DNA of 26,001 nt from the NCBI GenBank assembly GCA_945860385.1, contig CAMAQD010000032.1, forward strand, positions 1 through 26,001. Reading direction: 5' to 3'. Shown here in pieces: positions 15,974 through 24,039 of this stretch. The stretch's first letter is position 1. Every line of letters begins with the position of its first letter. The notes below the pieces were generated by a model, which saw only the letters and a program-made list of their open reading frames with translations, did no database searches and was not told the DNA's origin. Source of the DNA: Flavobacterium psychrophilum. Lineage in GTDB: Bacteria; Bacteroidota; Bacteroidia; Flavobacteriales; Flavobacteriaceae. The translations under genes were made by a program, and so were the position numbers.

Positions 15974-16023
15974 GTAGTGTGATTTATTAACTGATTTTGT
16001 TAATAACAAAAATCTTACACTAC
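15974..16023. promoter_or_regulatory. Nested inverted repeats upstream of the restriction-modification gene
   Basis: The outer arms GTAGTGTGATTT (15974-15985) and AAATCTTACACTAC (16010-16023) are complementary apart from a two-base bulge. They enclose a second perfect inverted repeat TTGTTA-A-TAACAA (15997-16009). The gene starts about 40 bases later. A repressor or control-protein operator is plausible, because restriction-modification genes are often tightly controlled, but no C protein gene is visible nearby. Confidence 0.55.
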
Positions 16024-16065
16024 TTTCAAATTTTGTATTTTTAGATTCTCAAAAAAGTGTCACCA

Positions 16066-19000
16066 ATGTCGTTATTCCAGCCCTCAGTTCTCAAGAAATA
16101 CTTAAGCCAACAAGATGCTGCCCTAGTCCAAAAAGCCTTTAAAAAATACGCCAAGTATTTTCACAATGCCGCCATTCAGGAAAACATCCGCAACAGTAAG
16201 GAAGAACAATTCCAGGAAGGATTCTTGCGCGAATTATTCGTGGACATTTTGGGCTACACACTAAATCCAGCAGCTAATTTTAACCTGACCACGGAACTCA
16301 AAAACATCAAAGGGGCCAAAAAAGTGGATGGTGCCATCCTCAAAGACGGTAACGCTTTGGGTGTAATCGAACTAAAGGGAACCAACACCAAAGACCTCGA
16401 AAGCATCCGCCAACAAGCCTTTGATTACAAAGCCAACCAAACCGGTTGCATCTATGTCATTACCTCCAATTTCGAAAAATTGAGGTTCTACATCAACAAT
16501 GCGGTGGACTTTGAGGAATTTAACCTCTTTACGCTTACCCACGTTGAATTTGAAATCTTCTACCTCTGTCTGGCCAAAGAAAATATATTGGCCAACAAAC
16601 CACTCAGCATAAAAGAAGCTTCGGTGGTGGAAGAAGAAAACATCACCAAAAAATTCTATGCCGATTATTCGGTGTTCAAACGCGAATTGTACCGGGATTT
16701 GGTCAAAAAAAACCGGTCTAACATCATATTGACCGACTTACCCGAAAAGACCTCCAAGCTGATTCTTTTCAAGAAGTCGCAAAAACTAATCGACCGTTTT
16801 CTGTTCATTCTTTTTGCCGAAGACCGAGGACTGTTGGCGCCAAACTCAATCAATACCGTTCTAAAAGAATGGAAAGCCTTGGCCGATTTAGATGTCGAAG
16901 TGCCGTTATATGACCGCTACAAACAATACTTTGGTTATCTGGATACCGGACGTAAAGGCACCGACAAAAAAGAAGAAATCTTTGCCTACAACGGGGGACT
17001 TTTTCAACCAGATGCCATCCTCGATGCAGTTGTCATTGACAACGAAATGTTATACCGCCATACTTTGAAGCTTTCGACCTATGACTTCGAAAGTCAGGTC
17101 GATGTGAATATCCTGGGGCACATCTTCGAACATTCTTTGAACGAAATCGAAAGTGTCAATGCCGAAATTGAAGGAACCGACTTCGACAAGCAAAAAACCA
17201 AACGCAAGAAAGACGGAGTTTTCTACACCCCGAAATACATTACCAAGTACATTGTCGACAATACCATTGGTAAACTCTGTTCCGAGAAAAAACAGGAATT
17301 GGGCATCATTGACGAAGAATATGCCAAAGGCCGCAAGAACCGCCAAACAACGACCATTATAAAACTGGACCAGCAACTTAAGGACTACCGCGAATGGCTC
17401 TTGGACCTCACCATTTGTGACCCCGCTTGTGGCTCGGGAGCTTTCCTGAACCAAGCCTTGGATTTCCTGATTCGGGAACACGCCTACTTGGACGAACTCA
17501 ACAAACAGCTCTTTGGAGGGTTCTTTGTCTTTCCCGATATCGAAAACCAAATCCTGGAACACAACATTTATGGCGTTGACCTCAACGAAGAAAGTATCGA
17601 GATTGCAAAACTCTCTTTGTGGCTACGCACTGCCCAACCCAAACGAAAACTCACCAGCCTCAACAACAACATCAAATGTGGCAACTCGCTTATTGATAGC
17701 AAAGCCGTTGCAGGTGACAAAGCCTTCAACTGGAAGGAACAATTCCCGGAAGTGTTTGCCAAAGGAGGTTTTGATGTGATTATTGGGAATCCGCCTTATG
17801 TTAGAGCGGAACTTTTAGGAGATTATAGAGATTATTTTAGTAAAAACTATAGTGTGTTTCATCCTGCAAGTGATTTGTTTGCTTATTTCTATGAATTGGG
17901 TGTTTCCATCATAAATAAAACGGGAAGTATGGGATTCATATCTAATACTTTTGATAAAACGAGTGCAGGAAATGTTTTAAGAAATTATCTCCAACAAAAT
18001 ATTTCGTTTGAAAAATATATCGATTTTACAGAAGTACAAATATTTGAAGGAGCAACAACTTATCCTGTAATTATAACTCTAAATAAAAATACTTTATCGA
18101 AGACTAATAAATTTGAATATATAAAAATTCCAAAGTCAAGCCAGTCAAAAATAATTGATATTGAATTTCATAAAAATGTAATTGTAGATCAAAATACGCT
18201 TTCAAAGGATACTTGGTCTTTTTCTTCATTAAATGAAGCTGTGTTGTTAAAGAAAATATCAAGTTTCCCATCTGTAAGACAAACATTTGGAAAGTGTTAT
18301 TATGGTGTTAAAACCGCTCTTAATGAAGCATTCATATTAGCAAAAAATGAAGTTTCAAAACATATAAAACCCATTTACGAAGGGAAAGAAATAAAAAAGT
18401 GGGTAGTTCCTGCTGCTGAACAACAATTGATTCTGTTTAAAAGTAAATGGACAAAATCAACTTATGGAAATGATATTTCTGAACAAGAAGCTTTGACGAT
18501 TTTAAAGAAAGATTTTCCTCTAATTATGAATCATCTTTTACCTTACGAAAATTTGGCAAAAAAACGATTCGACAAAGGAGATTTTTGGTGGGAATTGAGA
18601 AATTGCGCCTATTACGATTTATTTGAAATGCCAAAGATTATATTTCCGAACCTTCAAAACTCAAATAAATTTGCTTTAGACTCAGAGGGTGTTTACATAA
18701 ATGCTCCAGCAGTATTTTTACCTAATTCAAGTAAAACGCTTTTATGTATTTTAAACTCAAAAGTAGTATGGAAATTTCTATTATCTATCTGCGTAGTTCG
18801 TAGTGGTGGATATATTGAAGTGAAACCACAGTATTTTGAACAAATCCCAATACCTGAATTTAAAAACGAAATTGAATTTGAAAATCAGGCTGATTTAATG
18901 ATAGGTTATGTCTCCTCTTTCCAACAATTAGAATCTAAATTTCAAAAATATTTTTCTTCAAAATTTTCCTTGGACAAACTATCAAAAAAACTCCAAAACT

Positions 19001-19239
19001 GGCACCAATTATCCTTTGCTGATTTCATTGCAGAACTCAACAAAGCTATTAAGACAGCAGGGCAAACACCACTCACCAAAAAAGACGAGTTCGAATGGCT
19101 GGATCTGTTTGAAGAAAACAAAACCAAAGCCCAAACGCTTAGATCACAAATAGAAACCACTGAAAACGAAATTGATAAAATGGTTTATGAATTGTATGGG
19201 TTGAGTGAGGAAGAGATTGGTATTGTTGAAAACAGTTAA
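16066..19239 (+). CDS. Single-chain Eco57I-like (type IIG) restriction-methyltransferase
   Basis: The protein has about 1057 residues from the ATG at 16066. A GTG at 16057 would add three residues, but the family start MSLFQPSVLKKYL fits the ATG. Residues 30-190 hold a PD-(D/E)xK nuclease domain with D88, E102 and K104 (VIELKG). A helical connector follows, then an N6-adenine methyltransferase with motif I DPACGSGAF (452-460) and motif IV NPPY (575-578). Residues about 600-965 are the target recognition region, and the end is a helical segment. Such enzymes cut and methylate DNA at one asymmetric site without separate subunits. From just before motif IV to about 18960 the base composition falls markedly (sample 60-base rows: 57 and 48 percent GC before, 22 and 30 percent inside, 42 percent after), which suggests a swapped specificity domain. 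The nuclease residues are intact, so an active enzyme is likely. Confidence 0.93.
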   Translation: MSLFQPSVLKKYLSQQDAALVQKAFKKYAKYFHNAAIQENIRNSKEEQFQEGFLRELFVDILGYTLNPAANFNLTTELKNIKGAKKVDGAILKDGNALGVIELKGTNTKDLESIRQQAFDYKANQTGCIYVITSNFEKLRFYINNAVDFEEFNLFTLTHVEFEIFYLCLAKENILANKPLSIKEASVVEEENITKKFYADYSVFKRELYRDLVKKNRSNIILTDLPEKTSKLILFKKSQKLIDRFLFILFAEDRGLLAPNSINTVLKEWKALADLDVEVPLYDRYKQYFGYLDTGRKGTDKKEEIFAYNGGLFQPDAILDAVVIDNEMLYRHTLKLSTYDFESQVDVNILGHIFEHSLNEIESVNAEIEGTDFDKQKTKRKKDGVFYTPKYITKYIVDNTIGKLCSEKKQELGIIDEEYAKGRKNRQTTTIIKLDQQLKDYREWLLDLTICDPACGSGAFLNQALDFLIREHAYLDELNKQLFGGFFVFPDIENQILEHNIYGVDLNEESIEIAKLSLWLRTAQPKRKLTSLNNNIKCGNSLIDSKAVAGDKAFNWKEQFPEVFAKGGFDVIIGNPPYVRAELLGDYRDYFSKNYSVFHPASDLFAYFYELGVSIINKTGSMGFISNTFDKTSAGNVLRNYLQQNISFEKYIDFTEVQIFEGATTYPVIITLNKNTLSKTNKFEYIKIPKSSQSKIIDIEFHKNVIVDQNTLSKDTWSFSSLNEAVLLKKISSFPSVRQTFGKCYYGVKTALNEAFILAKNEVSKHIKPIYEGKEIKKWVVPAAEQQLILFKSKWTKSTYGNDISEQEALTILKKDFPLIMNHLLPYENLAKKRFDKGDFWWELRNCAYYDLFEMPKIIFPNLQNSNKFALDSEGVYINAPAVFLPNSSKTLLCILNSKVVWKFLLSICVVRSGGYIEVKPQYFEQIPIPEFKNEIEFENQADLMIGYVSSFQQLESKFQKYFSSKFSLDKLSKKLQNWHQLSFADFIAELNKAIKTAGQTPLTKKDEFEWLDLFEENKTKAQTLRSQIETTENEIDKMVYELYGLSEEEIGIVENS

Positions 19240-19261
19240 AAATTAAAACATTAAATATAAA

Positions 19262-21292
19262 ATGGAACATAATTTAAATAAAATGTCATTGCCTAAAAGA
19301 TCTAAAAATCAAAATATGGAAGTGATCTCAAAGAGAATTTTTGAACCATTATTTGATGTAGAAAAATTTATTTTAAAACCTGAAAGTATTGACAATGGTG
19401 TTGATTATCGATGTGAAATAATTTATGATGACCTAGTTACTGGATTTGGATTTAACTTTCAACTAAAAAGTAAAGAAAAGGCAAAGACAAATAAAAATGG
19501 CACATATAGTAAGAATATAGAAACCTCTAACATTCAATATCTTTTAAATAATGCTCAACCAGGATATTATGGTTTTTATATACTCGAAGAAGATTGTTTC
19601 TATTATGAATGTCTTGATGATTTCATAGTAAAACTTAACAATGAAAATCCTGATTGGGAAAAACAATCAAATCATACATTGCAATTTTCAAAAAAAATTG
19701 ATGCTAATGCTATCAAATTAATATATGACAAAGCCTTACAGAAAGGAATTACTCTAAGAAAAATAAATTCAAATCTCGCAGTCATAAGTGCTAAATTGAA
19801 TTTTGCTGATAAAATACTTGTTGATTATAATGGTAATGTAACCAGTGACTCTGAAATCAGGGATATTATCGAAAAGTTTGGGTTTGAATTAATTAATCAG
19901 TCCAATTGGAATAAAGTAATAGAATTACATAAGAGAACTTCAAACAGTTTATTACGTTCTACAAGATATAATATGATTGTTGGTTTAGCTTATTATTATT
20001 GTGGAGATTACTTAAGTTCATTAAAAAAATTAAAGGAAGCCTTAAAAGAAAAACTGGATTTAGATTTAGATTTACAAAATCATTTGATTTTTATCACTGC
20101 TTCTATTAAATTGTTATTCCAAATGATAACCGAAGAGGAGTATAAAAATATCATTTCAGCTTTACCTGCTGATAAGCATATTTCATTTCACATTCAAATA
20201 GATAATGCAATTGAAATTTTAAAAGAAAAATTTTATCGTACAGAAGAATTAAGAATTGAAGAATTTGAATCAAGTTTACAATCTATTATTTCAAATCCAG
20301 ATGCGTCACTTCACGTAAAACTGCGAGCAAAATCTGAATTATTAATTTATGAAGGGAAAATTGCCTTAGAAAATTACAAAAATTATGTTTGCAAAATAAA
20401 TGCTTTTGAAGAAAGCATTGGAGTTAATATGGAATTTAGAATAGAAGTAAGTAAAAAAATAGAATCACAATTTAAAACAATAGAAAATCAATATACCATT
20501 CTATATAAAGAAGCTCAAGAAGCGAACAATTATTTTGCCTTCTTTTATCTATTCTCTTACAAACAAAAATATGATTTCGAAAAATACTCGACTTTTGAAA
20601 TTCTTAAAGTTGTAAAAGAGCCGACTTTTAATCAAGATTTATCAAATAATTTCGAAACAATTCAAAATAATATTGAGAGGTGTATAAACTATTTTGATAG
20701 TATTGGTCACATCGAAAATCAACTTTTTTGTCAATCAATAAAATATGAAATACTGCACTACCAAAACCAGAATGAAGGAGCAAAAATACTTCTAAAAACA
20801 ATGGAAGAAAAAGTAGAATTATTAGATATTAAAAGTTTAAGAAACCAAGTTAGCTTCATAAAGAATGGCGGAACAAACCACCAAATGTTACAAAATCTTT
20901 TAAACGAGAAAATATATCACCCTAAAGAAGAGATCGAGAGAATGACTGTAGAACTTAAAGAATTTGATAATATAGACAAAGATATAAAGCTCAATCATAC
21001 AGATTACCATCAAATTCAATTATTTCCAATGGGAAATTTTTACATTCATAAAAATAAATTGAAGGAGTTTTATCAAGTTTTTAATATTAGTAATTCAAAA
21101 TTAAAAGACCAATTCAAATTTATGTTTGAACTTGGTTTTGTTCCTGTAGTTAATGCTTATGTATATCCAGTGACAAGCGAAGGATATCTTCGAGGAAATA
21201 TTGAATATAAAGGTTTTGAGAGCTTCAAAAATATGTACAATGCAAGAAATATTTTTTTTGAAAATAAATTTTACAAAATGAAGCAAAAATAG
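19262..21292 (+). CDS. DUF4365-type nuclease-like protein with TPR-like helical repeats
   Basis: The protein has 676 residues. Residues 10-75 match the DUF4365 pattern: LPKRSKNQNMEVISKRIF, DNGVDYRCEI with D48 and E52, then FNFQLKSKEK with Q67 and K69. This is a PD-(D/E)xK-like fold with a Q-x-K variant of the last motif, as in many DUF4365 proteins linked to defence islands. The remaining roughly 500 residues are helical repeats (for example RYNMIVGLAYYYCGDYLSSL near 235-254) that look like TPRs and probably bind a partner or sense a signal. It begins 22 bp after the type IIG gene, so co-transcription is likely. No signal peptide or membrane segment is seen. An internal ATG at 19283 is an alternative start. 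The nuclease activity and the defence role are inferred from family and position. Confidence 0.8.
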   Translation: MEHNLNKMSLPKRSKNQNMEVISKRIFEPLFDVEKFILKPESIDNGVDYRCEIIYDDLVTGFGFNFQLKSKEKAKTNKNGTYSKNIETSNIQYLLNNAQPGYYGFYILEEDCFYYECLDDFIVKLNNENPDWEKQSNHTLQFSKKIDANAIKLIYDKALQKGITLRKINSNLAVISAKLNFADKILVDYNGNVTSDSEIRDIIEKFGFELINQSNWNKVIELHKRTSNSLLRSTRYNMIVGLAYYYCGDYLSSLKKLKEALKEKLDLDLDLQNHLIFITASIKLLFQMITEEEYKNIISALPADKHISFHIQIDNAIEILKEKFYRTEELRIEEFESSLQSIISNPDASLHVKLRAKSELLIYEGKIALENYKNYVCKINAFEESIGVNMEFRIEVSKKIESQFKTIENQYTILYKEAQEANNYFAFFYLFSYKQKYDFEKYSTFEILKVVKEPTFNQDLSNNFETIQNNIERCINYFDSIGHIENQLFCQSIKYEILHYQNQNEGAKILLKTMEEKVELLDIKSLRNQVSFIKNGGTNHQMLQNLLNEKIYHPKEEIERMTVELKEFDNIDKDIKLNHTDYHQIQLFPMGNFYIHKNKLKEFYQVFNISNSKLKDQFKFMFELGFVPVVNAYVYPVTSEGYLRGNIEYKGFESFKNMYNARNIFFENKFYKMKQK

Positions 21293-21372
21293 ATTTTCGA
21301 TCATCTATTTTAAACGTCTAGACCCTGTTTCAATAAAAAGTAGTAAATATTAAAGCTGTGCTCAATAAAAAA

Positions 21373-22224
21373 ATGGAAGATTTAACAAAACATATTGATC
21401 CAATGATGAAACCTTTTCGGGATATCGAAAAGATTACTAAACCAATGACAGAATTTCAAAAATCTTTAGAAAAACCACTGAAAGACTTTCAAAAATCGAT
21501 TGAAAATATAAATAAAATAATTGTTTCAATCCCTAATTTTGAAAATCCACTTTTAAAACAGAGAGATGTATTCAACCAGATTGGTTTGCGATTAAAGGAA
21601 TACGCTGAAAAAACACCAGCTAACCTTTTACTTATAGCACAAAATGGCTGGTTTATCGAATTAGATAGTGAATTAAGTTTACCTTCCCAAATAGCTTCTG
21701 AAATTAAAAATGACTCAATAGAAAATGCAAACAAATTATTGATTGAATATTACTCTTCAAATCTCGAAAGAATAATTAAAAATCTAATTATGAGACATCC
21801 CAATAGAAAAGAGATATTAACTCAAATATTGGTGTCTTATAAAAATGGAAATCACAGCGTTTTAATTCCCTGCGTTTTAACACAAGTAGATGGAATCTGT
21901 TTTGACTTTACAAAAAAGAAGTTTTTTATTAAAGAGAAAAGCAATAAATATTTGTCTCAAATAGCTTCCGAATTAGAATATTCACTAAATAGTTTTTTGA
22001 AATTATATCTTTCACCTTTACAAAACCAAACTCCAATTATGGTATGGGAAGAGGATATTTCGAAATTTCCTTGTCATTTAAATCGACATCAGATTATGCA
22101 CGGAACTAGCACAGATTATGGAACCGAAATTAATAGTTTAAAAGTTATCTCCCTCTTAAAGTATATCTCTGATTTACTAACAGATCTTGATAGAAAAATA
22201 TTAAGCACTACACCTGAATGTTAA
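21373..22224 (+). CDS. HEPN-like protein with R-x4-H motif and repetitive N-terminus
   Basis: The ATG at 21373 gives 283 residues. A GTG at 21358 would add five. Residues 1-50 are a charged amphipathic helix with a KP-containing repeat (MKPFRDIEKI, TKPMTEFQKS, EKPLKDFQKS), which suggests coiled-coil assembly. Near the C-terminus the segment LNRHQIMHGTSTDYGTEINS carries R238-x4-H243, the catalytic pattern of HEPN ribonucleases, followed by helices KVISLLKYISDLL. The family of RN/RHxxxHG proteins includes toxin- and Abi-like members. It follows the DUF4365 gene by 80 bp, so the two may form a module of sensor/nuclease and RNase, which is an inference. No antitoxin-like gene precedes it. Confidence 0.72.
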   Translation: MEDLTKHIDPMMKPFRDIEKITKPMTEFQKSLEKPLKDFQKSIENINKIIVSIPNFENPLLKQRDVFNQIGLRLKEYAEKTPANLLLIAQNGWFIELDSELSLPSQIASEIKNDSIENANKLLIEYYSSNLERIIKNLIMRHPNRKEILTQILVSYKNGNHSVLIPCVLTQVDGICFDFTKKKFFIKEKSNKYLSQIASELEYSLNSFLKLYLSPLQNQTPIMVWEEDISKFPCHLNRHQIMHGTSTDYGTEINSLKVISLLKYISDLLTDLDRKILSTTPEC

Positions 22225-22412
22225 AAAAAACCTCCAGTGCTCTTTTATCCACGGTCTCTGGTGATCGATTGCATCGAGTACCTATTTAAATTAGAAAAAA
22301 AATCTTAGCGTTTTCAACGCGGTTTAATTCACGGGGATTGCAAGTGCGCTAAACGGCGCTGGATTAGCAGAAATACTAAATAAACAATTACAAAAATTTA
22401 ATTTATAAAGTA

Positions 22413-22874
22413 ATGGAACCAAATTTCTATATGCTTAATTTTCAAAAAATCCTTTATGTTGCAGGGAATTTGCACAAAAAAGGATATCAAAATTTGCGAA
22501 TTGTTCCTTCTTTGTCTCCATCCGGACTTTCCTGGAGATGCAGTTTTGTAACATACAAAGAGGGCAGAATTGTAAATGTATATGCTTCCAATTGGATTCA
22601 AGGGTTTGACAAAATTAATGATAAAGAAATTGAGTTAAACATTGAAGAATTAACAAATTTATTTATAGAAAAAGAGAATGATTTTTTGCAAAATTGTAAA
22701 GGCAAAAATGAAGAATATGTAAAATGGTTTGAACGCGTACTTCAAAATTTAAAAGAGGAAGAGTTGCCTTATGCTTATGCAGAATATTTTTCGCCAACAA
22801 GTTTTTGGGAAACATCTTTAGGAAATGAAATACCAACCCTACCTGGTGATGAAAAATATTATTTTGAATATTGA
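22413..22874 (+). CDS. Uncharacterised 153-aa protein
   Basis: I do not recognise this protein. It has no signal peptide or membrane segment. The N-terminal part has a helix (LNFQKILYVAGNLHKKGY) and a strand-rich Ser/Trp block (LRIVPSLSPSGLSWRCSFV), then an acidic helical region (EIELNIEELTNLFIEKENDF) and an aromatic C-terminus (YAEYFSPTSFWE). The start at 22413 follows an AT-rich leader. It stands alone between two repeat-rich gaps (22225-22412 and 22875-23067), so it may be an independently acquired cassette. Similar small acidic proteins serve as immunity or antitoxin proteins, but nothing here proves it. Confidence 0.62.
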   Translation: MEPNFYMLNFQKILYVAGNLHKKGYQNLRIVPSLSPSGLSWRCSFVTYKEGRIVNVYASNWIQGFDKINDKEIELNIEELTNLFIEKENDFLQNCKGKNEEYVKWFERVLQNLKEEELPYAYAEYFSPTSFWETSLGNEIPTLPGDEKYYFEY

Positions 22875-23067
22875 CTATATTAATCTCGCTAGCGAGAATT
22901 TCTAATCCGTGCCCATTCCAATAATCAATAAAAAATAAGTCCACGACCTAGCGCGTAAAAATCATTAATTAACGATCCTGCAAATCCCCCAAAACCTTAA
23001 CCATCCGCAAATCCCAGTCCGCTTTTTATTCCCTATCTTTACCTATCTCAATCAATAAACCCCAAAA
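22875..23067. repeat. Palindromic repeat region
   Basis: It contains the perfect 14-bp palindrome TCTCGCTAGCGAGA (22884-22897) followed by a GC-richer stretch (ctaatccgtgcccattcc) and then AT-rich DNA. A related run, TAATCTAGCGAGGAATTAAG, occurs at 25961-25980. I see no gene here. The upstream gap 22225-22412 likewise holds only small hairpins (GCGTT-ttc-AACGC, 22308-22320). Confidence 0.45.
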
Positions 23068-23160
23068 GTGAGCCTATTCAACACAATTACCCTAACCCTC
23101 TTTTTTCTTCTAACTTCCACCATACTACTAGCACAAACAACAGTAAAAGAAAAAGACTAA
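23068..23160 (+). CDS. Short signal-peptide-like ORF, possible truncated gene
   Basis: From a GTG at 23068 the frame reads MSLFNTITLTLFFLLTSTIL, then LAQTTVKEKD and a stop, 30 residues in all. The first 22 look like a secretion signal with an LAQ cleavage site, and almost nothing of the mature protein follows. It may be the surviving 5' end of an exported protein gene cut by an insertion, or a small secreted or membrane peptide. It stops 22 bp before the phosphoesterase gene, and a possible -7 box (TATCTTTAC) lies upstream. Confidence 0.35.
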   Translation: MSLFNTITLTLFFLLTSTILLAQTTVKEKD

Positions 23161-23182
23161 TTGTAAATCACGACAACACACT

Positions 23183-23938
23183 ATGAAAATCCAATATTGC
23201 TCCGACCTACATCTTGAATTCCCACACAACAAAGAGTACATTCTTGATAACCCAATAGAACCAATTGCCGATGTTCTAATTTTGGCTGGAGATATTGTGC
23301 CTTTCAAAATAATGGACGAGCATCAAGATTTCTTTAATTACATTTCAAGACATTTCAAATCTACTTTTTGGATTCCCGGTAACCACGAATATTACTATTA
23401 CAGAGTTGATAACAGCGGAGTTTTAGACACAAAAATCAGAGAAAATATTTTTTTGGTAAATAATTGTGTTAAAGAAGTTTCAGGAGTTAATTTTATTTTT
23501 TCTACACTATGGTCAAATATTTCACAAGCCAAACATTGGACAATTCAACAAGCAATATCCGATTTTAAAGTAGTCAAGTTCAAAGATCGATTATTTAATG
23601 TTGACGATTATAATTTGCTTCACCAAGAAAGCATAGAGTTTCTACAAAAAGCATTAGCGACAAAATCAGACAATAAAACAATTGTGGTAACACACTACGC
23701 TCCTACTTTTGTAAATTATCCTGAAAAATATGTTAATAGTAAAATCAATGAAGCTTTTGCAACCAACTTAACAGACTTAATCAAGGACAGCAATATTGAT
23801 TATTGGATTTACGGACACCATCATTCTAACGTTGGAGATTTTGAAATTGGAAATACTAAATTAATTACCAACCAGTTAGGATATGTTAAGTACAATGAAA
23901 ACATAGGCTATAACAACAAAGCTATTATTTCAATATAA
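23183..23938 (+). CDS. Calcineurin-like metallophosphoesterase
   Basis: The protein has 251 residues. All five metal-binding motifs of the family are present in order: D8-x-H10 (SDLHLE), G36-D37 (LAGDIV), GNHEYY at 66-71, VTHYAP with H171, and GHHH at 211-214. The two-metal active site therefore looks complete, and the product probably cleaves phosphomonoester or phosphodiester bonds in the cytoplasm (no signal peptide). The true substrate cannot be told from sequence. The gene is a single unit between a short broken ORF and the AbiE-type pair. Such stand-alone phosphoesterases are common cargo in Bacteroidota islands. The start at the ATG (MKIQYCSDLHLE) is clear, because the first motif begins at residue 7. 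Confidence 0.9.
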   Translation: MKIQYCSDLHLEFPHNKEYILDNPIEPIADVLILAGDIVPFKIMDEHQDFFNYISRHFKSTFWIPGNHEYYYYRVDNSGVLDTKIRENIFLVNNCVKEVSGVNFIFSTLWSNISQAKHWTIQQAISDFKVVKFKDRLFNVDDYNLLHQESIEFLQKALATKSDNKTIVVTHYAPTFVNYPEKYVNSKINEAFATNLTDLIKDSNIDYWIYGHHHSNVGDFEIGNTKLITNQLGYVKYNENIGYNNKAIISI

Positions 23939-23963
23939 CTAAATCAAAAATATACATTAATAA

Positions 23964-24018
23964 ATTGATATTTAGTATAATAAACCTATATTTGCACAAT
24001 AAACCTATAAGGTTTATT
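23964..24018 (+). promoter_or_regulatory. Promoter and autoregulatory operator of the AbiE-type pair
   Basis: ATTG at 23964-23967 is followed after 19 bases by TATATTTG (23987-23994), a full match to the Bacteroidota -7 box TAnnTTTG. AATAAACCTATA is repeated directly at 23979-23990 and 23998-24009, overlapping the -7 box. The second copy forms an inverted repeat with AGGTTTATT (arms 23998-24006 and 24010-24018). A start site would fall near 24000, so a bound repressor would block it. AbiE antitoxins are known to autoregulate through such repeats. Confidence 0.75.
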
Positions 24019-24039
24019 ATAAACAATTATTAGTTTATT

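Noticed and set aside
17050..17562. Long minus-strand frame (170 codons) inside the type IIG gene
   Set aside because: It lies wholly opposite the conserved methyltransferase region and is a shadow of its codon use.
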